From a virus, in the IMG/VR virus record IMGVR_UViG_3300032087_000896, positions 1 through 33,365 of that record: a DNA stretch of 33,365 nucleotides. One strand, written 5' to 3'. Shown here one piece after another: positions 5,375 to 11,866 of the stretch (positions are counted from its first letter, which is position 1; each line of letters opens with the position of its first letter). The notes below the pieces were generated by a model. The model saw only the letters and a program-made list of their open reading frames with translations, ran no database searches and was not told the DNA's origin. Both the position numbers and the translations under genes were made by a program.

Positions 5375-5605
5375 ATGTCAAAAGACAATCTAAAAACAGT
5401 AAGCTCAATTGCAGCATTGTTTGATTTAATGCTGGACAAATCAAAACCAGAACAAAGAGAAGCTAGTGTAAAATATCGAAAAAGATATTTTGAAACCATT
5501 CCAGGAATTACATTTCCTGATGACTGGGACCAGCTTTCAATAGAAGAAAAAGAAAAAAGATTAGATAAAGCTCAAGCATTTGGACTAGATAAGGACCAAA
5601 AATGA
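5375..5605 (+). CDS. Small protein co-transcribed with integrase; candidate excisionase, 76 aa
   Basis: The protein is charged and mostly helical (SIAALFDLMLDKSKPEQREA, then KYRKRYFETIPGITFPDDW and LSIEEKEKRLDKA). Its stop overlaps the integrase start by four bases (ATGA), so the two are translated together. Excisionases (recombination directionality factors) are often this size and are coded beside the integrase. I cannot identify a winged-helix or MerR-like motif with confidence, so that role is a positional guess. A regulator of the GTTTCA array is an equally good reading. Confidence 0.6.
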   Translation: MSKDNLKTVSSIAALFDLMLDKSKPEQREASVKYRKRYFETIPGITFPDDWDQLSIEEKEKRLDKAQAFGLDKDQK

Positions 5606-6840
5606 GTGATCTAAGAATTGTACCAAAAAGAAATCGATATGTTATTCAAGACTTTGATAACAATCGAAAACAAATTGGACGGCCATATCAAACTAAATTT
5701 GCCGCCAACCAACAACTCAATAAACTTGTAGCTGATATTGCAACAAACAAAGTTGTTATCTCTGATCGATTTAGATTGAGAGATTTATTTCAGCTATTTG
5801 CCAAACAAAGATTACTTGATGCAGAAACTGGAGGTAATCTAACAAAAGAAGGTGTTAGAAGATACGATGCTTTCTGGCGTAAATATCTCCACAATACTAT
5901 GCCTGAGTTATTTCTGGACCAACTTAGAAATAAACACATAGAGAAATTGATCAAGGATCTTTATTCAAAACATAACCTACCATATAGAACTGTCTGGAAT
6001 ATCATAGCATCTGTAAAAACTTTTTTGCGTTGGTGTATTTCAAAAGATTATATCTTTAATACTCCAGTGTTGGAATTTACCTGGACTAACTACAGGCATT
6101 TACAGCCTAAAGATACAGACAAAGAACCTACAACTCTTATATCTCAAGAGCAATGCCAGGAATTAATTTACAATTTAATTGATAACAAAAATAAAGATTA
6201 TTTATCTAGTTATAAATTAATGCTGTTTGCCTCATTTGCTTTTACTGGTTTAAGAATGACGGAGCTTTTAGGTTTACAGCATCAACACATAGATTTAGAT
6301 AATCAATTGATCCATGTTCAAGGTCGTTATAATTACAGAGAAGGTTACTTTGTACAAAAGACTAAGAATAGAGGATCCACTAGAGCTATTGATATAGTTG
6401 ATGATTTCTTGCCGTTGTTAAAATGGTGGATGTTTATCAATAAAGATCATCCAAGCAATTATCTATTTCCAGCAACAAGAGGCACTGGGCCTATATCAGA
6501 ATACAGAGCTAGAAGATTGATATGGCAAACTTACGAAGAGAATAACTTAGCTGTTATTAAATGGTCTAAAAAATCTGGATCCGTTTCTTATAAAGTTATT
6601 AGTTCTCCATTTAAAGGATGTCCAACTAAGACTTACAGACATTACGTTGCCACATCATTAATCAATGCTATGTCTTCAGATCCAATGCTAAACAAAAATA
6701 ATGTCAAGAACGCTCTTGGCCATGACTTGTTTAGAACTACTGAAGAAATCTACGGAAATCATGCTGCTGCTTTACCTACAAATCAAAGAAAGCTTGTAAG
6801 GCAGTCTATCGGCAAAGCTATTAACCTTAAAATTAATTAG
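5602..6840 (+). CDS. int: Tyrosine recombinase (phage integrase), 412 aa
   Basis: This enzyme should catalyse site-specific integration at the tRNA-Met-like attP core. Residues 1-50 look like an arm-binding domain (VPKRNRYVIQDFDNNRKQIG). Residues 55-165 form the SAM-like core-binding domain (FRLRDLFQLFAKQ to FLRWCISK). The catalytic domain follows from about 178. Visible active-site residues are Arg218 (TGLRMTELL), Lys253 or Lys255 (QKTKNRGS), Arg346 and His347 (TYRHYVAT), His374 (LGHD) and the nucleophile Tyr384 (IYGNH). The His usually three residues before the second Arg is Lys343 here. The length is typical. The gene converges with the leftward early operon. Confidence 0.93.
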   Translation: MSDLRIVPKRNRYVIQDFDNNRKQIGRPYQTKFAANQQLNKLVADIATNKVVISDRFRLRDLFQLFAKQRLLDAETGGNLTKEGVRRYDAFWRKYLHNTMPELFLDQLRNKHIEKLIKDLYSKHNLPYRTVWNIIASVKTFLRWCISKDYIFNTPVLEFTWTNYRHLQPKDTDKEPTTLISQEQCQELIYNLIDNKNKDYLSSYKLMLFASFAFTGLRMTELLGLQHQHIDLDNQLIHVQGRYNYREGYFVQKTKNRGSTRAIDIVDDFLPLLKWWMFINKDHPSNYLFPATRGTGPISEYRARRLIWQTYEENNLAVIKWSKKSGSVSYKVISSPFKGCPTKTYRHYVATSLINAMSSDPMLNKNNVKNALGHDLFRTTEEIYGNHAAALPTNQRKLVRQSIGKAINLKIN

Positions 6841-6842
6841 GC

Positions 6843-6884
6843 ATCAACCATCGCGGAGGCAGTCAAATCGCTGTCTCCGTTGAT
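6843..6884. terminator. GC-rich hairpin between convergent operons
   Basis: GGAGGCAG (6855-6862) pairs with CTGTCTCC (6871-6878) around an 8-base loop, with one G-T pair. ATCAAC (6843-6848) can pair with GTTGAT (6879-6884) outside it, leaving a one-sided CATCGC bulge. It stands out as GC-rich in an AT-rich region and lies between the integrase stop and the end of the leftward operon. No T-run follows on either strand, so it is either a factor-dependent, bidirectional stop or a transcript-stabilising structure. Confidence 0.45.
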
Positions 6885-6896
6885 CTGTGAAGGAAA

Positions 6897-7169
6897 TTAT
6901 GGTGCTATTTTTTTTGTTTTACTAGGAATTTTTAAAATCTTCTCATATTCAGCAACTTTATTTTTTAGACGATCAACTTCTTCATAAAGCTTACCATTCA
7001 TTCTTTGATGTTGCTTCTCTATGTTCTGTGTTTCTTCTAATTCTTTTTCTAATTTTTTTATTTTATTATCTAATTGAGTAATGATTTCTTGATGGGTTTT
7101 ATCTAACTGTATTTTTTCTTTTGCTTTATTTATATCTAAAGCTGTAGTTGTCTTTTGTCTCAATATCAT
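6897..7169 (-). CDS. Coiled-coil protein, 90 aa
   Basis: Almost the whole protein from residue 12 to 80 is a charged heptad-like helix (NKIKKLEKELEETQNIEKQH, then LYEEVDRLKNKVAEYEKIL). The tail is basic and Pro/Lys-rich. It is the last gene of the leftward early operon, and its start overlaps the stop of the upstream gene by four bases. It is likely an oligomerising accessory protein; no family is recognised. Confidence 0.6.
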   Translation of the reverse strand: MILRQKTTTALDINKAKEKIQLDKTHQEIITQLDNKIKKLEKELEETQNIEKQHQRMNGKLYEEVDRLKNKVAEYEKILKIPSKTKKIAP

Positions 7170-7453
7170 TTTAAATCCTTATCAGCATCAGATAACACTT
7201 CATCCATCACCAAGTCATACATTCCATTTGGTGCCTCTATAAATGCAATCTCTTGTTTTGTTTCTTTAATGATCTGTTTTACATGGTCCTTTGCTTGCTC
7301 CAGGACTGTTGTAAGATTAGGATAGTTTTGAGGATATACTCCATAAATATATAGGTCATTGATGGCAGCAGCTACTCTACTTAATCCTTGATAACGTCTT
7401 TTAAGTCTTTGTACTTTACTATCAATTGGCAAATCATGCGGAACTTTATTCAT
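7166..7453 (-). CDS. Hypothetical early protein, 95 aa
   Basis: The predicted product is helical and mixed in charge (VQRLKRRYQGLSRVAAAIND, then LTTVLEQAKDHVKQIIKETK), with no cysteine or membrane segment. It lies in the leftward operon with overlaps on both sides. The ATG lies within the stop region of the 54-residue gene, and its own stop overlaps the next start. No family is recognised. Its place among small genes downstream of the recombination pair suggests an early host-directed or regulatory role, which is only inference. Confidence 0.6.
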   Translation of the reverse strand: MNKVPHDLPIDSKVQRLKRRYQGLSRVAAAINDLYIYGVYPQNYPNLTTVLEQAKDHVKQIIKETKQEIAFIEAPNGMYDLVMDEVLSDADKDLK

Positions 7454-7610
7454 CTTTTTTCCTCCACGTTGTTTTATCTATTTTTATATCTAAAGTTTTA
7501 ACCTTTTGATCTTCAGGATCTTTGCCAACTTGAGCCTTCTCTTCATCAGCAAATTCTTCTTCAATTACAAACGAAGCTTCACCAGTAATTTCTTTTATTA
7601 TTTTTGACAT
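7446..7610 (-). CDS. Small acidic protein, 54 aa
   Basis: This short frame starts at 7610 and reads MSKIIKEITGEASFVIEEEF, then ADEEKAQVGKDPEDQ and a basic KIDKTTWRKKDE end. It fills an otherwise empty gap between two early genes. Its stop overlaps the next start by eight bases, and its start touches the end of the gene upstream. The acidic N-terminus with a basic tail is unlike the shadow frames. No function is assigned. Confidence 0.55.
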   Translation of the reverse strand: MSKIIKEITGEASFVIEEEFADEEKAQVGKDPEDQKVKTLDIKIDKTTWRKKDE

Positions 7611-7834
7611 CAGTAACTAAGCTCATCTTTTTCAGCTACAGTATTTCCTGTATCTATTGTGTATTTAATTATTGGTTTTGTGTTTGTTAAAACAATTGAT
7701 GCAGTTTCAATTGGTCCAAATTCATCTTTTTCATATTTTATATGAACCATATATTTATTTGCTGCATTATCTTCATTTGTGTACATTTGTTCTTGCACTT
7801 CTATTTCTACTAATTTTGCGTTAATAACTGCCAT
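7610..7834 (-). CDS. Hypothetical early protein, 74 aa
   Basis: The start at 7834 (MAVINAKLVEIEV) is preferred over the ATG at 7846 because GAGG stands six bases before it and the downstream ATG fits the ribosome binding spacing. The protein is beta-rich (KYMVHIKYEKDEFGPIETAS, then IVLTNTKPIIKYTIDTG), with no cysteines. It follows the XRE-type regulator in the same operon, overlapping its 3' end. No family is recognised. Confidence 0.6.
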   Translation of the reverse strand: MAVINAKLVEIEVQEQMYTNEDNAANKYMVHIKYEKDEFGPIETASIVLTNTKPIIKYTIDTGNTVAEKDELSY

Positions 7835-8114
7835 TTTGTGCCTCATACATTTTTTGTTGTTGTTGTTCTATAAAAGTAGGATCCAATAAATTATCTGTTG
7901 TAACTTTGTAAAAGTTAGCAAGCAGTTTTAAGTTATGACAATCAATTAAATTTTGACCGCTTTCATACTTAGCAATTTGTTGGTGTGTTACTTTTAATTC
8001 TGCAGCTGGGACCTTCATTGGTACATAGCTGTCTCTTCTTAATCTTAAATATTTTAAATTAGATCCAACTATTTGAGCTGTTGTCCAGTTTTGTTCAGTT
8101 CTTTTGTATGACAT
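7821..8114 (-). CDS. XRE-family HTH regulator, 97 aa
   Basis: Residues 15-78 form a Cro/C1-type helix-turn-helix. VGSNLKYLRLRR is the first helix, LKVTHQQIAKYESGQN is the recognition pair with the family's characteristic ESG turn, and LKLLANFYKVTTDNLLD closes the fold. About 10 residues between the first helices (DSYVPMKVPA) are longer than usual. The Gln-rich C-terminus is short, so there is no peptidase domain. As the only Cro-like gene in the leftward early operon, it may oppose the rightward repressor at 11099. That role is an inference. Confidence 0.8.
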   Translation of the reverse strand: MSYKRTEQNWTTAQIVGSNLKYLRLRRDSYVPMKVPAAELKVTHQQIAKYESGQNLIDCHNLKLLANFYKVTTDNLLDPTFIEQQQQKMYEAQNGSY

Positions 8115-8394
8115 TGTTATCCTCCATAAATTTATTTATTTCAGTTTGAACTTCGATTGGATTTACATCTGATCTTTGCAGCGTTGCTTCAAAGCAAGCT
8201 TTAGGCATTTGTTGAAACTTTGTATTTAAATCTAAATAAAAACAAGGTTGTTGATTTCTAATTTTTAAATACCAAGCTGTACTACTTATCTTTGTGTAAA
8301 CTCCAGTCTCAGGATTAAAAAAATTTACTCTATTAATTGTGTGTAATGAGTTTCTAACTCTTCTTTGTTTCATTTTTTCCATATTGTTCTTCAT
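8095..8394 (-). CDS. Hypothetical early protein, 99 aa
   Basis: A basic N-terminus (MEKMKQRRVRNS) leads into a beta-rich middle (VNFFNPETGVYTKISSTAWY, then PCFYLDLNTKFQQMP) and a short acidic tail. The first ATG gives a four-base overlap with the gene upstream; an ATG four codons in is also possible. It overlaps the XRE gene downstream by 20 bases. No family is recognised. Confidence 0.55.
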   Translation of the reverse strand: MKNNMEKMKQRRVRNSLHTINRVNFFNPETGVYTKISSTAWYLKIRNQQPCFYLDLNTKFQQMPKACFEATLQRSDVNPIEVQTEINKFMEDNNVIQKN

Positions 8395-8777
8395 ACTCCT
8401 TTAGTAGTTTTTCCATTTTTCCGAAAGTTGTCTCGTAATTCATTTCCTTGTCCAGGACGAACTCCAAGAATGTCTTCGATGAATTGTTCATCGTTTTCGA
8501 TTTCTGATTTTTGTTTTTGCATTTCATTTGCTTTCAATAAATAATTGGCAGCATCATCGTAATTGTCTTGCTTGAAAGACCTGGATGCTCTGATTAACTT
8601 TGAAGAGGAAAATAATAAAGGTATCATCCATCCAGGAATATCTTTCACAAGATAATCATCAAGCAGTACGGACCAGACAGCAGCAATTTTTTTCATATTG
8701 CGATCGAATGATCCGTATTCCGCTTGACGCTTCTTACTTATGTCATCGAGCCTCCTATGAAGATTTCTTCGATCCAT
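8391..8777 (-). CDS. DUF6378-like protein, 128 aa
   Basis: The pattern ISKKRQAEYGSFDRNMKKIA, then AVWSVLLD and PLLFSSSKLIRASRS, ending DAANYLLKANEM, matches the DUF6378 family. That family is common in phages and appears related in shape to MazG-like all-helical pyrophosphohydrolases. Whether it hydrolyses nucleotides is not known, and I see no clear ExxE-D metal motif. The C-terminal 30 residues (GVRPGQGNELRDNF...) are polar and probably disordered. It lies between a ribbon-helix-helix gene and small unknowns in the early operon. Confidence 0.7.
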   Translation of the reverse strand: MDRRNLHRRLDDISKKRQAEYGSFDRNMKKIAAVWSVLLDDYLVKDIPGWMIPLLFSSSKLIRASRSFKQDNYDDAANYLLKANEMQKQKSEIENDEQFIEDILGVRPGQGNELRDNFRKNGKTTKGV

Positions 8778-8928
8778 TCTTTTTAAAATCTTCGTGAGCT
8801 TTTTGTATATGGAACTCTACAGTCTTTGACATGCTGATAGGCATCTCAAATTTTTTCTGTGCAAGTTCCTCAAGCATCTTGTAGGTCTTGACGTTTATGG
8901 CTACAGATTTAAATTTTTCTGGATCCAT
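8755..8928 (-). CDS. Ribbon-helix-helix (CopG-like) DNA-binding protein, 57 aa
   Basis: The start at 8928 is chosen because GGAG precedes it at normal distance. A longer frame exists but would run across the neighbouring gene. The sequence FKSVAINVKTYKMLEELAQK, then SKTVEFHIQKAHEDF, has the beta-strand, helix, helix order of the MetJ/Arc/CopG fold. The strand is KSVAIN and the second helix begins at SMSKTVEF. Such dimers bind operator DNA. It lies just behind the recombination genes, so it could limit early transcription. Confidence 0.6.
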   Translation of the reverse strand: MDPEKFKSVAINVKTYKMLEELAQKKFEMPISMSKTVEFHIQKAHEDFKKNGSKKSS

Positions 8929-8932
8929 TAAA

Positions 8933-9184
8933 CTACTCCAATGATGCTGGATCAAAGCTTGTATCAGCTTGACCTTCCGCGAGATCAACTTTGAAAAAAG
9001 TATAGAACTCTGTACCTTCTGGCATTTTACCTTTACCAGTTGCCTTTTGTTTATAGGCTCCAAAATTATATTTCTTACCTTCAATAACTATGTTACCAGT
9101 CATGTCAAAAGACGTAGGTTTTTCTTTATAAGTTTTTGGAAAAGCTGCGCCTAAATCTGGACGCTTTTGTTTTTCATCAGCCAT
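8933..9184 (-). CDS. Hypothetical protein of the recombination cluster, 83 aa
   Basis: It has a polar, Lys/Pro-rich start (MADEKQKRPDLGAAFPK) followed by a small beta domain (SFDMTGNIVIEGKKYNFGAY, then GTEFYTFFKVDLAE). It overlaps the 3' end of the annealing-protein gene by eight bases, so it is probably made with it. A short OB-like or single-strand-binding accessory is conceivable from size and position, but no motif confirms it. Confidence 0.55.
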   Translation of the reverse strand: MADEKQKRPDLGAAFPKTYKEKPTSFDMTGNIVIEGKKYNFGAYKQKATGKGKMPEGTEFYTFFKVDLAEGQADTSFDPASLE

Positions 9185-9788
9185 TTTTAATAACTCCTTT
9201 ACGTGTTAGGTTGATTTTTATTTCAGTGAATTTCTTAACGAATTCTTTGTAAACTAAAGGATTGTTTTTATTTAAATCCTTCATAAATTTTTCGTTATTA
9301 GTTATCCACTTCTCGTAAGATCCTTGATGACTAACAGCCTCTAATTCTTTTAAGACTTGTTGTATTTTTGGATCTTGCTGCTCTATTGCAGCGGAAACTT
9401 CTTCAGCAGATGCAATGTTGTCATTAGTCATTCCTAAAAATGCTAACATACGTCCGATTGCGCTCGTCTCAGCGTTCTCCATCGCAGATGTTTTATTTAT
9501 TCTTGATGCTGATCTTTGTTCTTCAGCGTGGCCTGTTGCAACAACATTACCACCAATTAATCCTGTAGCTTTCATAACTACAGTATCACTATTTGCGCTT
9601 ATAACTTCAGTAACGATTTGTAATTTAGCTCCAAGATTTTGTCTTGCTATTCCAACTCTAGGTGCAACTGTAGCGTAATCTTTACCATGTATATCAACAG
9701 TAACTCCTTTATCACCAAGTTTACTTTTAAAATCAGTAATAGTAGTTATTAAATCATCAGGAACTAACTTACGATTATTATTAGACAT
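9177..9788 (-). CDS. Probable single-strand annealing protein (ERF-like), 203 aa
   Basis: Residues 30-120 carry a conserved pattern: GKDYATVAPRVGIARQ, VVMKATGLIGGNVVATGHAEE, and above all KTSAMENAETSAIGRMLAFLG at about 99-119. This pattern is found in a broad phage group annotated as ERF-like or Rad52-superfamily annealing proteins. The Glu-Asn-x-Glu-Thr-Ser-x-Ile-Gly-Arg core is the best marker. The C-terminus is charged and helical. A probable exonuclease of the PD-(D/E)XK group is two genes upstream in the same operon. The pair resembles Red or RecET two-gene recombination. The assignment is by motif and context. Confidence 0.6.
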   Translation of the reverse strand: MSNNNRKLVPDDLITTITDFKSKLGDKGVTVDIHGKDYATVAPRVGIARQNLGAKLQIVTEVISANSDTVVMKATGLIGGNVVATGHAEEQRSASRINKTSAMENAETSAIGRMLAFLGMTNDNIASAEEVSAAIEQQDPKIQQVLKELEAVSHQGSYEKWITNNEKFMKDLNKNNPLVYKEFVKKFTEIKINLTRKGVIKNG

Positions 9789-9907
9789 AATACTCCTATT
9801 GTAATAGCTGCTAATTTAATTTTTTTTTTGAGTGCAGCCTTCCTCAATTGTTCAGCTTTTTGCTGATCATAAAATTGTTTTGCAAATAAATTACTCCACT
9901 GGTCCAT
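9764..9907 (-). CDS. Small membrane protein, 47 aa
   Basis: The start at 9907 overlaps the nuclease stop by one base (TAATG). This is more plausible than the ATG 60 bases upstream inside that gene. The N-terminal 28 residues are polar and charged (MDQWSNLFAKQFYDQQKAEQ). The C-terminus is a single membrane segment (IKLAAITIGVLCLIIIVS). A tail-anchored early membrane peptide between the nuclease and annealing genes might act in superinfection exclusion or replication anchoring, but no family is known. Confidence 0.5.
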   Translation of the reverse strand: MDQWSNLFAKQFYDQQKAEQLRKAALKKKIKLAAITIGVLCLIIIVS

Positions 9908-10974
9908 TAAACAACCTTCCATAATTCTTTTGCTTCTTGTAATAATTTTTCTGGTACTCCATTCCATGCAAACGGATGATCAAAGTTTGGATCCATAACT
10001 TCAACAGCATTATCAATAATCTCTTCTCTTGTAAGACCATCAAACATTGATAAAATTTTTTCTCTTCTTTTAAATACTTGAGCCATTAAACGTAATGACT
10101 TCTTCATTCCTTCTACTTCTAACTGCGCACAGTTGCTGCTATCAAAAATTCTAAACTCATTCTTGTTAGCATAAACAAGACTAACAGGAACTTTAAAATC
10201 ATAATATGCAGCATACACAGCAACTTGTACGCAGTGTCCGAAATTAGCTGTAGCTGGCAAGGATGAAACTATAAAAGACCTTGATCCGTCCTTCTTTACT
10301 TTGCCAAGCTTCGACCACTTTGTTTTTAATTCGATAAGTCTTCCAGGAAGGAACGCACCATGAGTTTGAGCGTCTGAGGAACCACTCTCAGAGCCTGGAA
10401 GTTTACCGAAGTCAAAGTCAATTCTACCAACTACAGGAAGACGAGAAAAGTGAGCGAACTCATCTTCACCTGGAATTGATTTAATTGATATTTGACGTTC
10501 GCATGTAACAGGACTTGCTACAGCTAATTTTATTAAAGCATCCATTGCATGTCTTGCAACTAATGGAAGCTCTTCAAGATACTGATCTTTTTTTTCACTA
10601 TCTTTAAAATCTACTGGATTATATTCTTTAAAAATTTCTATTTGTTCTTGTAAAGAATTATCAAAACTAATTTTACTATGATCGTAAGGTTGAACTTTTT
10701 TTGTATTTGGATTTTGTTTATAAATAACATCAGCAACAGCGTTGGCTAAAGTTTCACCAACTCTTTTACCACCTTCCATTGCAGAATTACTTTCTAATAA
10801 TTCACGTCTCATTTTTTGGTTCAGCACTACGTACTTAAATAACCAAGCACCATCAGCTAGTGTGAATTGAGTAGGAGAAAAATGGTCAATTCCTAGTTTA
10901 TGAGCAAACTCAGGAAGCCTTGATTTTACTGCTTCTTGCAGCGGATCTTGTAAAATTATATCATTTTTTGACAT
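9907..10974 (-). CDS. PD-(D/E)XK nuclease (RecB/Cas4-like exonuclease), 355 aa
   Basis: This is the first gene of the leftward operon. The C-terminal half has the PD-(D/E)XK core in order: Glu159 (CERQISI), Asp186 (VVGRIDFDFG), Glu215 and Lys217 (GRLIELKTKW), and Gln250 (HCVQVAVYAAYY), the RecB-type QhxxY motif. The enzyme should degrade or resect double-stranded DNA ends and, with the annealing protein, drive phage recombination. The N-terminal half (FSPTQFTLADGAWLFKYVV, GGKRVGETLANAV) is helical, as in PDDEXK_1 proteins. The start has only a weak AGG in front of it and lies close to a predicted -10 box. Confidence 0.85.
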   Translation of the reverse strand: MSKNDIILQDPLQEAVKSRLPEFAHKLGIDHFSPTQFTLADGAWLFKYVVLNQKMRRELLESNSAMEGGKRVGETLANAVADVIYKQNPNTKKVQPYDHSKISFDNSLQEQIEIFKEYNPVDFKDSEKKDQYLEELPLVARHAMDALIKLAVASPVTCERQISIKSIPGEDEFAHFSRLPVVGRIDFDFGKLPGSESGSSDAQTHGAFLPGRLIELKTKWSKLGKVKKDGSRSFIVSSLPATANFGHCVQVAVYAAYYDFKVPVSLVYANKNEFRIFDSSNCAQLEVEGMKKSLRLMAQVFKRREKILSMFDGLTREEIIDNAVEVMDPNFDHPFAWNGVPEKLLQEAKELWKVV

Positions 10975-10981
10975 TAAAACC

Positions 10982-11009
10982 TAAATAATGCCTATAAATT
11001 ATAAGTCAA
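10982..11009 (-). promoter_or_regulatory. Putative leftward early promoter
   Basis: On the minus strand TTGACT (11009-11004) and TATTTA (10987-10982) are 16 bases apart. Only seven bases separate the -10 box from the nuclease ATG at 10974. Transcription from here would begin at or near that ATG. A 10-bp palindrome, TAATATATTA (11012-11021), lies just upstream and could be a repressor site. Confidence 0.5.
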
Positions 11010-11061
11010 GCTAATATATTAACATATTATATTTTTTTTTAAGTATTTACGTTATTTTATC

Positions 11062-11089
11062 TTGCAAGTTGTTATTTTATTCCTATATT
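11062..11089 (+). promoter_or_regulatory. Putative repressor-maintenance promoter
   Basis: TTGCAA at 11062-11067 and TATATT at 11084-11089 have a 16-base spacer. The expected start (about 11096-11099) coincides with the repressor ATG at 11099. TTGCAA lies in the perfect palindrome CTTGCAAG (11061-11068), which could be an operator. The leftward promoter is 50 to 100 bases away on the other strand, so one set of operators could govern both. Confidence 0.5.
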
Positions 11090-11098
11090 GTCTTATAT

Positions 11099-11803
11099 AT
11101 GAATATAGATATAAACAAACTCGTGCAAGCGACTAAAAAAATCAACGACAAAGAAATTCAAAAAGAATTAGACCAATTACAAACAGCTATTGATAGCGTT
11201 AAACAAGAACGTCTGGACCATGTTAATCACATTATAAAAAAACATGGACTAAGCCAAGTTGCTAAAACAACTGGTGTTAATAGAGGAGTAGTTACTAATT
11301 TAATTTCTGAAAAGAATATTACGTTAGCAAATTGGGATAAAATAAACGCTGCATATCCAATAGAACTGCAACAAAATTCAATGGGACAAGTTCCTATATT
11401 AGGAAATATTTCTAGTGAAAATTTTGTAAGACCTTTATCTACTGATCAAAAACCATACTGGAACATGCCAGCTAATGATATTAAAAGATTTGAACCTTGT
11501 TTAGCTTTTTATTCTAAATACCATGATGAGTATGAAAGTTATGTTTATTTTTTTTCAGCTATGAATTACGATCCAAAAGACTTTCTTCCAAAATACATGA
11601 TTAATAAAAAAATAATTTTAGAAACAAAAGAAGGTTTTGTATTTGGACATGTCTCTGCAATAAATGATAAAAGAATTACAATAGTTGATCCTACTAAAGA
11701 TCAAAAAAGAGTTAAATTTTCTGATAATTATAAAAACAAAGGTTATAAATGGTATTTATTTAGATTTATAACTGCGCCTTATGGTATTGAAGGTTTAGAA
11801 TAA
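11099..11803 (+). CDS. Phage repressor-like HTH protein (CI-type), 234 aa
   Basis: The start at 11099 (MNIDINKLVQAT) is preferred to an ATG at 11069 that lies inside the promoter. Residues 1-44 are a charged helix that may dimerise. A helix-turn-helix follows at about 46-70 (IIKKHGLSQVAKTTGVNRGV, then VTNLIS). Residues 95-234 form a beta-rich domain with PILGNISSENFVRP and an IILETKEGFVFGHVSAINDK block. This resembles the shape of LexA/S24 C-terminal domains, but no catalytic Ser-Met or Lys dyad is evident, so self-cleavage is unlikely. It is transcribed divergently from the early operon, as expected of a lysogeny repressor. Confidence 0.7.
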   Translation: MNIDINKLVQATKKINDKEIQKELDQLQTAIDSVKQERLDHVNHIIKKHGLSQVAKTTGVNRGVVTNLISEKNITLANWDKINAAYPIELQQNSMGQVPILGNISSENFVRPLSTDQKPYWNMPANDIKRFEPCLAFYSKYHDEYESYVYFFSAMNYDPKDFLPKYMINKKIILETKEGFVFGHVSAINDKRITIVDPTKDQKRVKFSDNYKNKGYKWYLFRFITAPYGIEGLE

Positions 11804-11819
11804 GTATAAGACTTTATAC
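11804..11819 (+). terminator. Weak AT-rich hairpin after the repressor gene
   Basis: GTATAA (11804-11809) pairs with TTATAC (11814-11819) around a four-base loop, directly behind the repressor stop. No T-run follows and the stem is all but GC-free, so termination would be inefficient at best. Confidence 0.25.
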
Positions 11820-11831
11820 AATTACATATTA

Positions 11832-11859
11832 TTGAATTAAAAATCAAATCAGGCATAAA
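11832..11859 (+). promoter_or_regulatory. Possible promoter in front of 11867
   Basis: TTGAAT at 11832-11837 and CATAAA at 11854-11859 are 16 bases apart. The ATG at 11867 follows seven bases later with no purine-rich ribosome binding site. The -10 match is only four of six, so this is tentative. Confidence 0.3.
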
Positions 11860-11866
11860 AGTTTAT

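Noticed and set aside
8929-9084. N-terminal extension of the RHH gene to 9084 (109 residues)
   Set aside because: The extension lies wholly over the 83-residue gene in another frame, reads as basic low-complexity sequence, and a good ribosome binding site precedes the ATG at 8928.
9908-9967. Upstream start for the 47-residue membrane protein
   Set aside because: It would add 20 residues from within the nuclease gene, while the ATG at 9907 gives the one-base stop/start overlap common in this genome.
11069-11098. Earlier ATG for the repressor at 11069
   Set aside because: It lies between the -35 and -10 boxes of the likely promoter, and its ten added residues (MLFYSYIVLY) are hydrophobic and unlike a repressor start.
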